From positions 53,410-117,409 of the forward strand of contig CAUYUA010000111.1 in the NCBI GenBank assembly GCA_963575675.1: a stretch of DNA of 64,000 nt, written 5' to 3'. The notes beneath the pieces are model-generated. The model was not told the origin of the DNA, made no database searches, and was given only the letters and a program-made list of their open reading frames with translations. Made by a program: the position numbers and the translations under genes. Below, piece after piece: positions 8,180 through 18,002 of this stretch (within the stretch, counting starts at the first letter, position 1; every line of letters starts with the position of its first letter). The DNA is from CAUYUA01 sp963575675 (lineage in GTDB: Bacteria; Pseudomonadota; Alphaproteobacteria; Azospirillales; Azospirillaceae).

Positions 8180-9070
8180 GTGAACGAAACACACGCTTCA
8201 ACCAACAAAGCCACGGCAATCGGCGCAATCGCAATCATCCTCTGGGCGACTCTGCCGCTTTTCGCCACACTCACAGGCGCTCTTCCACCCTTCCAAATAG
8301 TCGCCATGACCTTCAGCATCGGAGCTGTCGTCGGCGTCGGCTTCAGCCTCTTTCACCGCAAAAATCCCATCGCCGCCCTCCACCAACGCCCCGCCGCATG
8401 GCTCATAGGCGTCGGAGGACTGTTTGGATGGCACTTCTGCTACTTTCAAGCCGTGCGCCTCGCCCCCCCAATCGAAGCCAGCATGATCAATTATCTCTGG
8501 CCGCTGCTGATGGTCCTCATGTCAACCCACCTCCCCAACGACCGTCTTTCCAAAGAGAAACTTCGTTGGACTCACGCCGTCGGCGCCCTGTCCGGCTTAA
8601 CCGGCGCCGCCCTCCTGATCACCCACGGAGGCCAATCTCTAACCCTCCGCACCGAGCACCTCCCCGGCTACCTCGCCGCCGCCGCCTGCGCCATGATCTG
8701 GTCCAGCTATTCCGTGCTCTCACGCCGAATCAACGACGTCCCCACCGAAGCCGTCACAGGATTTTGCTTCGTCACCGCTCTGCTGGCGACGCTCTGCCAC
8801 GCCCTCACCGAAACAACAAACGCCCCCCACGGCGTCGAGTGGCCGGCAATCGCCATGATGGGACTAGGCCCCATCGGCGCCGCCTTCTTCGCCTGGGATT
8901 ATGGCGTCAAACGCGGCGACATCCGCCTATTGGGCGTTTTCTCATATGGAACGCCGCTCTTGGCCACAGCCTTGATGTTTCTCTTCGGACGCGCCGAAGA
9001 AACCGGAAACGAAGTCTGGACCGCCTGCGCTCTCATCATCGGCGGCGCCCTTCTGGCCAACAGCAAATGA
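8180..9070 (+). CDS. EamA/DMT-superfamily transporter, YddG-like exporter
   Basis: This is a ten-segment DMT-superfamily membrane protein with two EamA repeats. The first repeat starts AIGAIAIILWATLPLFATLT and has SMINYLWPLLMVL. The second starts GYLAAAACAMIWSSYSVLSR and ends FFAWDYGVKRGDIRLLGVFS followed by YGTPLLATALMFLFG. The sequence around INYLWP and the paired layout are like the aromatic amino-acid exporter YddG, but the substrate cannot be read from sequence. I place the start at GTG 8180 (296 residues) because the preceding 24 codons of the open frame are polar and unlike the family; TTG 8171 is an alternative. It stands alone between a repeat element and the MCP gene. Confidence 0.85.
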   Translation: MNETHASTNKATAIGAIAIILWATLPLFATLTGALPPFQIVAMTFSIGAVVGVGFSLFHRKNPIAALHQRPAAWLIGVGGLFGWHFCYFQAVRLAPPIEASMINYLWPLLMVLMSTHLPNDRLSKEKLRWTHAVGALSGLTGAALLITHGGQSLTLRTEHLPGYLAAAACAMIWSSYSVLSRRINDVPTEAVTGFCFVTALLATLCHALTETTNAPHGVEWPAIAMMGLGPIGAAFFAWDYGVKRGDIRLLGVFSYGTPLLATALMFLFGRAEETGNEVWTACALIIGGALLANSK

Positions 9071-9257
9071 TGGAATCGGCATATTATTTTATATTTTTGT
9101 AATGTAAAAAAAACACCGCCTTTTTTTCCTTCATGATTTTTTAAAAACATTGATTGAAACAAAGAAAACTTCACTCCACTCTTGGATAAACATCATCAAA
9201 TATCTTTTAGAAACATCTTCGCCATTCGACACAACGCTTTCATGGAGCGCGGCCAAT

Positions 9258-11186
9258 ATGTCGTTGAAAAACACCAATATCCTAACCCGCCTAAGCTTCG
9301 GCTTCGGATCATTGGTCTTTCTGACAGCGGGATTAGGCTTGTACGCCTTTCAATCCATGACGGATCTGGCTGGTCTCACAGAAAAGCTCTATCGCCACCC
9401 CATGACCGTCACCACCGCCGCACTCGACGCCCGCGCCAACATCATCGCCATTCACCGTGGCGTCAAAGACATGGCTCTGGCGGAATCTTCCCAAGAAATG
9501 GACCAAATCGCTCGCGACATCGACGGTTACGAACAACAAACCTACGACGATTTCACTTTAATGCTGGAACGCTTCCTGGGCGATAAAAAACTCATCCAAG
9601 ACGCACAGCAGACATTCCACGACTGGCGCCCCGTTCGCGAAGAAGTCTTCTCTTACATCCGCGCAGGCAAGAAAACCGAAGCCCTTGCAATTATGCGGGG
9701 CAAAGGCGGAACCCAAGCGGCTCTCGCCCAGAAAAACATCGCCACCGTCATCGACTTCTCCCGCAACAAAGCCATCGCGTTCTCCAAAGCCGCCGGAGCC
9801 CAACGCGACCAAATCACCTCAACCCTGCTTTCACTTCTCGGAGCCGCAATCTTGATCGCCGCTCTGATCGCCTACGCCATCACGCGCAGCATCACACACC
9901 CGCTCAAAATCTTGCAGAGCAACATGAAGCGCTTGGCCGAAGGCGACCTCGCCTCCGTAATTCCCTTCATCGATCTCACCAACGAAATGGGACAAATCGC
10001 CCAGACCGTCCATGTCTTCAAAGAAAACGCAATAGAAAAACGTAATATGGACGCAACGGAACAACAACGCTTGGATGTCGAGAAAAAGGCGGTCGCGGCT
10101 CAAGCCGAACGCGAACGCATCATCGGCCATGAGATCGCCCAGTTGATCACGGCGGTCGGAAGCGGAGACCTCAGCCAACGCCTGGACTTGACCAACAAAG
10201 ACGGCTTCTTGCTCACCATGAGCAAAAACATCAACGCGCTGACGGATACGATCGAGCGCATCATCAACGACCTTTCCCACGTCCTGTCCGGCCTCGCCGA
10301 AGGCGACCTGACTCGCCGCATCAACACCGAATATCATGGCGCCTTTCAAAACGTCAAAAACAACGTCAACGCCACATCACATAAGCTGATTGAAATGGTG
10401 GCCCAAATCAACACCGCCGCAGACGCCTTGGCCACTTCCGCCGGAGACGTCTCTGCCGGAAGCGCCGACCTTGCCGATCGCACCGAAGAACAAGCCTCCA
10501 GCCTGGAGGAATCTGCGGCCTCCTTGGAAGAATTGAGCGGCGCCGTGCGCGCCTCTGCCGAAAGCGCTAAAAACGCCAGCAGCCGCGCCGACCAAGCGCG
10601 CCAATCCGGCGAACAAGGAGCAATGATCGCCGCCTCCGCCGCCGACGCGATGAAACGCATCTCCGACGCCTCACATAAAATTACCGACATCATCGGAGTT
10701 ATCGACGAAATCGCTTTCCAAACCAATCTGCTTGCTCTTAACGCCGCCGTCGAGGCCGCCCGCGCCGGAGACGCCGGGAAAGGCTTCGCCGTCGTCGCGC
10801 AAGAGGTCCGCATTCTCGCCCAGAGATCGGCGCAAGCGTCCAAGGAAATCAAATCCTTGATCTTGTCTAGCGATTCGGAGGTGAAAACCGGAGTTGATCA
10901 AGTTCGTCGCGCAGGAGACGCCCTGAGCGGCATCATCGCCATTGTTCACGAGGTCGCCTCGATGATCAACGTCATCGCCCAAACCGGCGCCGAGCAAGCT
11001 ACGGCGCTCTCTGAGATCAATGTCTCGATTGGGCAAATGGAAGAGATCACGCAAAAAAACGCTTCTTTGGTTGAAGAAACGTCGGCCGCCGCTCAAACCA
11101 TGACCGACATGGTCAGCAATTTAAGAGCGCTCATCGGTTTCTTCCGCATCGACGAAAACAAAGTCCATTTTGCTCGGGCCCGGTAA
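9258..11186 (+). CDS. Methyl-accepting chemotaxis protein with 4-helix sensor
   Basis: This is a 642-residue transmembrane chemoreceptor. Segment 1 (about residues 8-30) is followed by a periplasmic helical region of about 160 residues with the SxxxMDQIARDIDGYE pattern of four-helix-bundle sensors, then segment 2 (about 185-205), a HAMP domain (SITHPLKILQSNMKRLAEGD) and two further HAMP-like stretches (VGSGDLSQRLDLTN and LAEGDLTRRINTEY). The signalling domain has the conserved tip IDEIAFQTNLLALNAAVEAA with ARAGDAGKGFAVVAQEVR, and methylation-type helices (RTEEQASSLEESAASLEEL). I choose ATG 9258, with GGAG 10 bases upstream. The longer open frame from 9150 adds nothing family-like. The ligand is unknown. 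Confidence 0.93.
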   Translation: MSLKNTNILTRLSFGFGSLVFLTAGLGLYAFQSMTDLAGLTEKLYRHPMTVTTAALDARANIIAIHRGVKDMALAESSQEMDQIARDIDGYEQQTYDDFTLMLERFLGDKKLIQDAQQTFHDWRPVREEVFSYIRAGKKTEALAIMRGKGGTQAALAQKNIATVIDFSRNKAIAFSKAAGAQRDQITSTLLSLLGAAILIAALIAYAITRSITHPLKILQSNMKRLAEGDLASVIPFIDLTNEMGQIAQTVHVFKENAIEKRNMDATEQQRLDVEKKAVAAQAERERIIGHEIAQLITAVGSGDLSQRLDLTNKDGFLLTMSKNINALTDTIERIINDLSHVLSGLAEGDLTRRINTEYHGAFQNVKNNVNATSHKLIEMVAQINTAADALATSAGDVSAGSADLADRTEEQASSLEESAASLEELSGAVRASAESAKNASSRADQARQSGEQGAMIAASAADAMKRISDASHKITDIIGVIDEIAFQTNLLALNAAVEAARAGDAGKGFAVVAQEVRILAQRSAQASKEIKSLILSSDSEVKTGVDQVRRAGDALSGIIAIVHEVASMINVIAQTGAEQATALSEINVSIGQMEEITQKNASLVEETSAAAQTMTDMVSNLRALIGFFRIDENKVHFARAR

Positions 11187-11194
11187 GCGTCTCC

Positions 11195-11251
11195 ATAACA
11201 AATCAAATGAAACCCAGAAACTGTGTTCCTGGGTTTCATTTGATTTGTTAT
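11195..11251. repeat. Perfect 23-bp inverted repeat after the chemoreceptor gene
   Basis: Arms at 11195-11217 and 11229-11251 pair perfectly over 23 bp around the loop AAACTGTGTTC. The loop core ACTGTGTT is the same as in the other palindromes of this window, while the outer stem is unrelated to the usual GGGTCC stem. It lies 9 bases after the MCP stop and could form a strong transcript-ending hairpin, followed by a T-rich tract. Confidence 0.85.
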
Positions 11252-11339
11252 ATTTTTCATCACGATACATTTTTATATATTCCGTCCAATTCAGAACCCG
11301 AGTAAAAACCCAAGACAAAACCTCCAAAGAAAAGGTATC

Positions 11340-11381
11340 AGGGCTCCGCCCTCGACCCGCCAAAGGCCGGGAGGCCTTTGG
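11340..11381. repeat. GC-rich double hairpin
   Basis: AGGGC(TCC)GCCCT at 11340-11352 is followed by 9-bp perfect arms CCAAAGGCC / GGCCTTTGG at 11360-11368 and 11373-11381. It looks like a REP-type repeat similar to the hairpin at 5492-5520. No gene is present between 11252 and 11577 apart from this; a weak promoter for the TPR gene may lie further right. Confidence 0.65.
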
Positions 11382-11577
11382 AAACCATGACTTGGAGTTT
11401 ATGACGACCGGATGAGAGTGGGCCATTTTAATTCGGAGAAGCCGCATGATTTTCGGGTTCTCAATCGAACGGGGTATAATACATTAGAACAAATAGAATT
11501 TCTATTGACCGACGCCCCTTAATTTAGTGACATCACACGCCTCGCCACAACATACCGTCGCAACAAGGGTTTGGTTT

Positions 11578-13395
11578 ATGAAAAAAACCGACATCCAAAA
11601 GACGCTGAACCTCGCCACAGCCGAGCATTCACGCGGCAACCTCGCCGCAGCCGAGCGTCTTTATCGCCAAATCCTGAAAGTTCAACCCAACAACGTCGAA
11701 GTTATTCACCGCCTCGGCGTCGCCTGCCTCAGCCAAAACCATTTGAGCGACGCCATCGTCTTCCTCAAACGCACCCTTGTTTTTGCTCCCAAATTCGCCG
11801 CCGCATACTCAAACCTCGCCGTCGCTCTGCGGCGCGCCGGCCAAAACACCGAAGCCATCGCCTCCCTCCGCCAAGCCGTCAGCCTCGAACCCACCAACAT
11901 CACTTTCATCGTCAACCTCGGCAACGCGCTCTTAACCGCCGACCTCTTCGACGAAGCCGAAACCACCTACCGCCAAGCCCTAGCCTTGACCCCCGAAGAC
12001 CCGAACGCTCTAAGTCAGCTCGGCTTCGCCTTGATGAATATCGAAAGCCGCGCAGCCGAATCCGAATCCTGCCTTCGTCGAAGCCTCGCCGCAGATCCGA
12101 ACAATCTTAGCGCCGCAACCAACCTATGCCTGCTGATGTGCAAAGTCGGACGCAGAAAAGAAGTCATTGACCTCGCGCGCGCAACGGTCAACCGCGCTCC
12201 AAACGATTCTCTGGCCGCCAGCGCTCTGGGATTGGCGCTCAGCGACGAATCTCCCTCGGAATCCCTAGCTTGGCTACGCCGCTCAATCGCCCTCAACCCG
12301 CGCCAAGACAATATTTGGAATTCCATCGGCATTCGCGAACAAGAACAAGGTCAAATCGAAGACGCTCTGAACGCCTATGAGAACGCCCTGAAAATTAACC
12401 CCAACAATCGAGAAGCGCGTTTTAATCGCGGCCGCTCGCTGTTGCTGGTTGGGCGCTGGACAGAAGGATGGCCCGATTACGAATTCCGTTGGGGAACCGC
12501 CATGACGGAAATTCCCGTCCAAACGCGCCCCCGTTGGGACGGCTCTTCCTTTGAAAACCGCACGCTTTTACTCTACAGCGAACAAGGATTGGGCGACACG
12601 CTGCAATTCATGCGCTACATCCCTCTGGTAAAGCAACGCGGTGGGAAAATCATTCTGGGCGTTCCCAAAGCGGTCTCCGGCTTGTTGGAGGGCTCTCCAG
12701 ACATCGATATGTTCGTCGTCTCGGATACGCCGCTGCCTCCGTTCGACATACAATGCCCGCTCTTGAGCCTGCCTCTTGTGTTCGGAACCACGCCCGAAAA
12801 CACTCCGCCGGTCATCCCCCTCCCTCACCCGACATCCGCCGAAGTCGCGCGGTGGAAACAAGAAATTCCGCAAGACGAACGCCTGAAAGTCGGCCTGGTG
12901 TGGACGGGCAATCCCGACTTCCCGGCTGATCGCGAACGCTCTCCAGGATTCGACGTCATTTCGCCATTATTCGAAACTCCAAACACTCTGTTTGTCGGCG
13001 TGCAAGTCGGCCCGGGATTGGAGGCGATACGCGACCGAAATTTACCGCCTCATTTCATTGAACTCGGCAGCCGCGTCCAATCTTTCGTAGACACGGCGGC
13101 AATCATGCTCAATTTGGACCTCGTGATTTCATCCTGCACTTCCCCGCTGCACTTGGCGGGGAGCCTCAACGTCCCAACATGGTCGATGCAGCCGTTCGTT
13201 CCGGATTGGCGCTGGATGATGAACAGCGAAACCACGCCATGGTATCCATCGATGCGGTTGTTTCGCCAGCCCAAACGCGGCGCGTGGGGGCCGGTCATTG
13301 AAACGATCAGCGCCCAGCTCCGCGCTTTGTCCGAGCCGTCGGCGGCGCGGTCAACGGATCGTCGGGCCATGAGTGGCGCGGATATCGTCCTCTAA
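11578..13395 (+). CDS. TPR-repeat protein with C-terminal glycosyltransferase-like domain
   Basis: The 605 residues open with about eight TPR units (for example AERLYRQILKVQPNNVEVIH, AFAYSN-type AAYSNLAVALRRAGQNTEAI, NAYENALKINPNNREARFNR) up to about residue 300. From there the protein has the GT-B/GT9-like region common in Magnetospirillum-type and other alphaproteobacterial TPR glycosyltransferases: LLLYSEQGLGDTLQFMRYIP, LKVGLVWTGNPDFPADRERS, and VISSCTSPLHLAGSLNVPTW near the end. Such proteins are thought to glycosylate surface or flagellar proteins; the acceptor here is unknown. ATG 11578 is chosen, with AAGGG upstream; GTG 11527 would add 17 residues. The last 89 bases overlap the 3' end of hrpB on the other strand. 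Confidence 0.85.
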   Translation: MKKTDIQKTLNLATAEHSRGNLAAAERLYRQILKVQPNNVEVIHRLGVACLSQNHLSDAIVFLKRTLVFAPKFAAAYSNLAVALRRAGQNTEAIASLRQAVSLEPTNITFIVNLGNALLTADLFDEAETTYRQALALTPEDPNALSQLGFALMNIESRAAESESCLRRSLAADPNNLSAATNLCLLMCKVGRRKEVIDLARATVNRAPNDSLAASALGLALSDESPSESLAWLRRSIALNPRQDNIWNSIGIREQEQGQIEDALNAYENALKINPNNREARFNRGRSLLLVGRWTEGWPDYEFRWGTAMTEIPVQTRPRWDGSSFENRTLLLYSEQGLGDTLQFMRYIPLVKQRGGKIILGVPKAVSGLLEGSPDIDMFVVSDTPLPPFDIQCPLLSLPLVFGTTPENTPPVIPLPHPTSAEVARWKQEIPQDERLKVGLVWTGNPDFPADRERSPGFDVISPLFETPNTLFVGVQVGPGLEAIRDRNLPPHFIELGSRVQSFVDTAAIMLNLDLVISSCTSPLHLAGSLNVPTWSMQPFVPDWRWMMNSETTPWYPSMRLFRQPKRGAWGPVIETISAQLRALSEPSAARSTDRRAMSGADIVL

Positions 13396-15904
13396 GATCG
13401 CTGCGCACCGACGGATAGCCGTTCACCCAAAACCCAGCCAAATCGCGCGTCACTTGCATGGGACGATGCGCGGGCGACAATAAATGCAACAGCACCGGAA
13501 CCCGACCGCCCGCAATAGTCGGAGTTCCGGGCAAACCGAACATCTCCTGCAACCGCACCGCCAAAATCGGGTGCTCGCCGCTGCGGTAATCAAGGCGCAC
13601 GCGCGAGCCACTGGGAACCGTCAGATGCGTCGGAGCCCATTCTTCGAGTTTCTGTTGCAAAGCCCACGGCAACAACGTCTGAAGCGCCGCCGCCAAGTCA
13701 ACCTTTTCGAAGTGCCCAACCCGCGAAACCCCAGAGAAAAACGGCGCAAGCCAGTCTTCCAGAGTCGCCAAAAGCGTTTCATCGGATAGATCCGGCCATA
13801 CAGTCTCCCCTACGCCATCCGACAAATCCAACGCTCGCAGAAAAGCAACCCGCGCCCGCCATTCCTCCAAAACGTCGGTCCAGGGCAGCGACTTCATCCC
13901 CATCCGCCGCACGCCCTCCAACGCCACCGCCGTGATGCGCTCCGGCAAGGGATTGGATAACGGCGCGTCGTCCAAGATTAACGCTCCCAGACAACGCCGC
14001 CGCCGCGCCACCACAATTTTTTCGCGATCATCCCAGAACAGCAACTCCTGTTCTTCAAGACGCGCGACAAACAATTCACGGATGGTCTCCTCGCGAAGCG
14101 GCGCCGCTAAAAATATCCGCGCGTCGCGCCGGTCGCCATCCAGAGACGCCACCGCCAACCACTCCTCAGTCGCCAAAGCGTCCAACCCGTCAAGCACTCC
14201 GCCTCGACCATTCTGCAAACGATACGTTGCAGCGCCGCTCCCACCACTAGACCTCCGTTGCGCCACGCGATCAGGGTACGCCAAAGCAACCAAAGCCCCA
14301 ACCGCGTCAGCCCCCAATTCCCGGATTTCTCCTCGAGCATCAAGCGCCGAAGTTTTGCGACGCAACGACGCCAATTGCCCCTTCCACGACCGCGCAACGC
14401 GACGCGCCTGCTGCAATGCGCCTCGATCGAACAGGGCCTCTGAGAAACGCCCGCCTTCCAACACGGCGTCCACGCGCAGACGAAGATCAACATCGCGCGG
14501 CTCTCCGGCGCGATGGTTTCGAACAATGTCGCGGTCGCTGAGCAACGCCGCCAACGCGCAAGCCTCTTCCTCCGCCCCCAACTCTTGCCCGCAAAGAATC
14601 ATATGCGCCAAACGCGGGTGCGCGCCCAACCCAACCATACGCCGCCCGTGCGCCGTGATCCGCCCGTGATCATCCAGCGCTCCCAAAGACTTCAGCAACG
14701 TCCGCGCCTGCGCCAACGACGTCGAAGGCGGCGGAGTCAGCCAAGAAAGGCCGCTTCCGTCTCCATCGCCCCATAAAGCCAGCTCCAGAGCCAGCGGCGC
14801 CAAATCTGCGGCCAGAATTTCAGGCTCGGTGAACGGCGCCAAAGCCCGTTGTTCGGGCTCCGGCCACAAACGATAACACACGCCCGGCTCCAAACGTCCC
14901 GCGCGACCTCGCCGCTGATCTGTCGCGGCTTGTGAGGCCCGCACGGTTTCCAACCGAGCCATCCCGCCACGAACGTCAAAACGCGGAACCCGCATCAGGC
15001 CGCTATCGACAACAACTCGGATGCCTTCAATCGTCAGGCTAGTCTCCGCAATCGAGGTCGATAGCACGACCTTTCGCCGTCCGCCCACGATCGAAGACAA
15101 AGCGCGATCTTGCTGATCCTGCGGCAAATCGCCGTAAAGCGGCAAAATTTCAACCTCTTCTTCCACAGCGCTCCGCGATGGAAGAGATTCGCTCAACTGC
15201 CTCTGAACCCGCCGTATTTCCGCCGCTCCGGGAAGAAAAACCAGAATATCGCCGGATTCCTCGATTAGAGCCTGGCGAATTGTCGCCACAACGCGATCTT
15301 CGATCCGTTCGCCCGGTCGCGCCGCAGACGCATAACGAGTCTCGATCGGAAAACTTCGACCTTCGCCGACAATCACCGGAGCGGCCATCGACGCGGTCTC
15401 TCCCAGAAACGCCGCCAAGGCCGCGCCGTCCAGAGTCGCCGACATCGCCAACAATCGAAGGTCTTCGCGCAGAGCCGAGCGTGTTTCCAGGCTTAGAGCC
15501 AACCCCAGATCGGAATCAAGACTCCGTTCGTGAACTTCGTCAAACACGACGACGCCAACGCCGCTCAGCTCCGGGTCGCTCTGGATTTGCCGAATAAAAA
15601 CGCCTCCAGTGACGACTTCAATGCGTGTGACGGCAGAAACGCGGCTCTCCAGACGAACGCGATATCCGACCGTCGCCCCAACCTCTTCGCCCAAAAGAGC
15701 GGCCATTCGTCGAGCTGCGGCGCGAGCGGCCAGACGGCGCGGCTCCAAAACCAGAATCCGCCGCCCTTCCAACCAAGGGGCTTTGAGCAAAGCTAAAGGA
15801 ACGCATGTCGTTTTTCCCGCTCCCGGAGACGCCTGAAGCACGGCGGCTTTGCGGTCGGTCAAAACCCGAAGAAGTTCAGGAAGAACTGATTCAACCGGAA
15901 GCAT
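13307..15904 (-). CDS. hrpB: ATP-dependent helicase HrpB
   Basis: The 865-residue protein is a DEAH-box type helicase of the HrpB family. Visible motifs are Walker A SPGAGKTTCVPLAL (about residue 24-37), DEVH in VVFDEVHERSLDSDLG, motif III SATLDG, and the C-terminal helicase motifs TSIAETSLTIEGIRVVVDSG and DQRRGRAGRLEPG. The helicase-associated region follows, then the HrpB-specific C-terminal domain with RVRLDYRSGEHPILAVRLQE and QVTRDLAGFW. Its cellular role is poorly known; in some bacteria it affects mRNA or type IV pilus functions. The 3' end overlaps the TPR-glycosyltransferase gene by 89 bases in opposite orientation. Confidence 0.95.
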   Translation of the reverse strand: MLPVESVLPELLRVLTDRKAAVLQASPGAGKTTCVPLALLKAPWLEGRRILVLEPRRLAARAAARRMAALLGEEVGATVGYRVRLESRVSAVTRIEVVTGGVFIRQIQSDPELSGVGVVVFDEVHERSLDSDLGLALSLETRSALREDLRLLAMSATLDGAALAAFLGETASMAAPVIVGEGRSFPIETRYASAARPGERIEDRVVATIRQALIEESGDILVFLPGAAEIRRVQRQLSESLPSRSAVEEEVEILPLYGDLPQDQQDRALSSIVGGRRKVVLSTSIAETSLTIEGIRVVVDSGLMRVPRFDVRGGMARLETVRASQAATDQRRGRAGRLEPGVCYRLWPEPEQRALAPFTEPEILAADLAPLALELALWGDGDGSGLSWLTPPPSTSLAQARTLLKSLGALDDHGRITAHGRRMVGLGAHPRLAHMILCGQELGAEEEACALAALLSDRDIVRNHRAGEPRDVDLRLRVDAVLEGGRFSEALFDRGALQQARRVARSWKGQLASLRRKTSALDARGEIRELGADAVGALVALAYPDRVAQRRSSGGSGAATYRLQNGRGGVLDGLDALATEEWLAVASLDGDRRDARIFLAAPLREETIRELFVARLEEQELLFWDDREKIVVARRRRCLGALILDDAPLSNPLPERITAVALEGVRRMGMKSLPWTDVLEEWRARVAFLRALDLSDGVGETVWPDLSDETLLATLEDWLAPFFSGVSRVGHFEKVDLAAALQTLLPWALQQKLEEWAPTHLTVPSGSRVRLDYRSGEHPILAVRLQEMFGLPGTPTIAGGRVPVLLHLLSPAHRPMQVTRDLAGFWVNGYPSVRSDLRGRYPRHSWPDDPLTAPPTARTKRGAGR

Positions 15905-15951
15905 ATAATCCGTCTAAATAGAGCCACGTCGAACGCCGACATCAGAATAAG

Positions 15952-15994
15952 AATTAGAAGGGTCCAGGAATACAGTCCCCGGACCCTTCTAATT
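15952..15994 (-). terminator. Palindromic terminator-like hairpin after the response regulator gene
   Basis: Perfect 14-bp arms at 15952-15965 and 15981-15994 surround AGGAATACAGTCCCC, which can pair further as CCAGG/CCxGG around an ATACAGT loop. Reading the minus strand it follows the response regulator stop by about 35 bases and is followed by an AT-rich tract. It is one of the short members of the ACTGTGTT-loop family, with one loop base changed. Confidence 0.75.
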
Positions 15995-16030
15995 TTATTT
16001 AGAAGATATTTTCATTCCGGAAACACAACG

Positions 16031-17941
16031 TCACGTCGTTTCAATTTGCTGACCGGACGACTTCATCGCCACAACCGCAAAGACTTTTTCTTCAATCTGA
16101 TCCGGATTGAACGGCTTGGCGATATAAGCCGTAACCTGTTCAGACATCGCCATTTCCACCGCCTTAACCGTCGCCAATGCAGTGACCATCAAAAACGGCA
16201 AACCAGGACGCAACGCCCGCACTTCCTTCAAGACTTCGATTCCGCTCATACGCGGCATCATCCAGTCACAAATCACCAAATCAACATTCTCGGCATTGGG
16301 GCGGAATTGCTCCATAGCGTCCACACCATCTCTGGCAGTAAGGATTTTTCCAACCCCCATATCCGAAAGCACCGACGCCACAAGCTTACGAGGGCCGTCT
16401 TCATCATCCACCACCAACACTTGAAGCGCCGACGGATCCACAAACGGAATGCCCATCTTCGCCAGTTGTTCTTGAAGAGCCGTAATCTTTTGACGCCTCT
16501 CCGCAGGGTCTTTAGCAGAACCAAGAAAAGACCGAACAAACCGAGCCTTATGAACATGACGGCGAATAAGCTTGATTACTCCATCTTTGGTTTTTCCCTC
16601 GGTGAACGCATTCGCCGCCCCCAAACGGATGGTCTCATTGATGAAATCAAGCGGAACCTCGCCTTCTTTGGTCAAAGGCGCAAAAATACGTTGCGTGCGC
16701 AAATATGTTCCTTGAATCTCATCCATCTGAGCGGAAAATGCGAGCTTCTCTTTATCCGGAAAGCGCGACGACATAATCAGTCGTTGAACATCCGCAAGCA
16801 CCGCAATCTTTTCTTGCCACTCGCGGAAACACTCCAGCAAACGACTGGCGAAATCTCGACTGGATAAGAAATGGCGCAAATACTCCATAACGGCCCGTTC
16901 AGAGCTTTGACCAACAGCGACCTTCTGAATAAGAAACAAAATACGCAATTTCGTGATGTAATTTTTCCCTTTAACAATCTCCTTCAGAGTATCCTCATTG
17001 ATGAGCAACGACATTCGACGATGCAGCACAGTCTCCATGTACTGGCCGCCAAGATATCCCGAGGACCGTTTTAGCTTCATGGAAATCGAGCTAAGCGCGA
17101 CCGCCTCGCGATTTAAAGCGTCAATCCCCATCAAATCATCGGCCGCAATTGAAACCAATCGATTCGGACGCGACAATTCACGGCGAATAGTGATAATCAA
17201 ACCATCCAGACTTTGCGGCATTTGAACACGCCGCAATAGACGGTGAATCCCCTCAAGCGTCGGCGAAACGACAAGCTCCGGAAGCGGCTCGCCAACAAGA
17301 AGAGCCACCAGCGCATCGACCTGATGACCAAAGGGAAACTCTCCCAGAACCGATTGAACGAAGGCCTCGCCGCGAAAGTACTCACCCAACAAACGATCGA
17401 TCGGCGTCAAGGACAAAGAAGAGGTTTCATCTCCAATAAGAGGTATAAGTTTCTGAATTTTCTCTGGAATATTTTCAAATTGAGACAAGTAATTCGAGAG
17501 CGCCGCATAAATTATGAACCAAGCATTGCTCTCGGATTCTTGAGAGAATATTTTCTGAACGCTGGATGTAAAATTCTCCGGTGAAAAATCCGGAACTCTG
17601 ATGTCACGCAACCGAGCTCTGGTTTTTCGAACGCCATCGGTCACCAAACCAACCAGATTCTGCTGTTTTCCGGTTCGCCTTTCATGCAATGATTCCGCCC
17701 GTTCGATCGCCAACTTCATTACGGGCGAAGCGGACAGCGCCACTTGATGACGCGGCGAATGAAGCAACTCGGTTGCTGTAATATTATTTTCGTCTAAAAA
17801 ACGAGCACACAGTCTACTAATAAGCTCTCGCGCAGGAGGCGTAAAGAAGTCATCAGCAGACTGACAATCCACCGGCTCATCTGGCGGCTCAAAATCGTTA
17901 CGCCCAACTCTAATATCGATAACATCGTCAGCCCCAGCCAT
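16031..17941 (-). CDS. Response regulator with large unrecognised N-terminal region
   Basis: The C-terminal 130 of 636 residues are a receiver domain: acidic pair in LVVDDEDGPRKLV, phospho-acceptor Asp559 in VICDWMMPRMSG, the Thr in MVTALA and the Lys in YIAKPFNP. The first 500 residues are mostly helical and polar, without signal peptide, membrane segment, DNA-binding motif or catalytic motif that I recognise. A receiver at the C-terminus, not the N-terminus, is less usual for a response regulator. The gene lies 61 bases downstream of the hybrid kinase gene on the same strand, so the kinase is the likely phosphodonor (inference). It may act by protein-protein contact. A T-rich hairpin follows the stop. 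Confidence 0.8.
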   Translation of the reverse strand: MAGADDVIDIRVGRNDFEPPDEPVDCQSADDFFTPPARELISRLCARFLDENNITATELLHSPRHQVALSASPVMKLAIERAESLHERRTGKQQNLVGLVTDGVRKTRARLRDIRVPDFSPENFTSSVQKIFSQESESNAWFIIYAALSNYLSQFENIPEKIQKLIPLIGDETSSLSLTPIDRLLGEYFRGEAFVQSVLGEFPFGHQVDALVALLVGEPLPELVVSPTLEGIHRLLRRVQMPQSLDGLIITIRRELSRPNRLVSIAADDLMGIDALNREAVALSSISMKLKRSSGYLGGQYMETVLHRRMSLLINEDTLKEIVKGKNYITKLRILFLIQKVAVGQSSERAVMEYLRHFLSSRDFASRLLECFREWQEKIAVLADVQRLIMSSRFPDKEKLAFSAQMDEIQGTYLRTQRIFAPLTKEGEVPLDFINETIRLGAANAFTEGKTKDGVIKLIRRHVHKARFVRSFLGSAKDPAERRQKITALQEQLAKMGIPFVDPSALQVLVVDDEDGPRKLVASVLSDMGVGKILTARDGVDAMEQFRPNAENVDLVICDWMMPRMSGIEVLKEVRALRPGLPFLMVTALATVKAVEMAMSEQVTAYIAKPFNPDQIEEKVFAVVAMKSSGQQIETT

Positions 17942-18002
17942 TTTTCCTCTCCTATTTCCTCAATAACTATAAATTGCAACCCCTAACCACGCAACCGGAA
18001 GA

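Noticed and set aside
9831..11096. Several minus-strand frames inside the chemoreceptor gene
   Set aside because: They are out-of-frame shadows produced by the regular coiled-coil codon pattern of the signalling domain.
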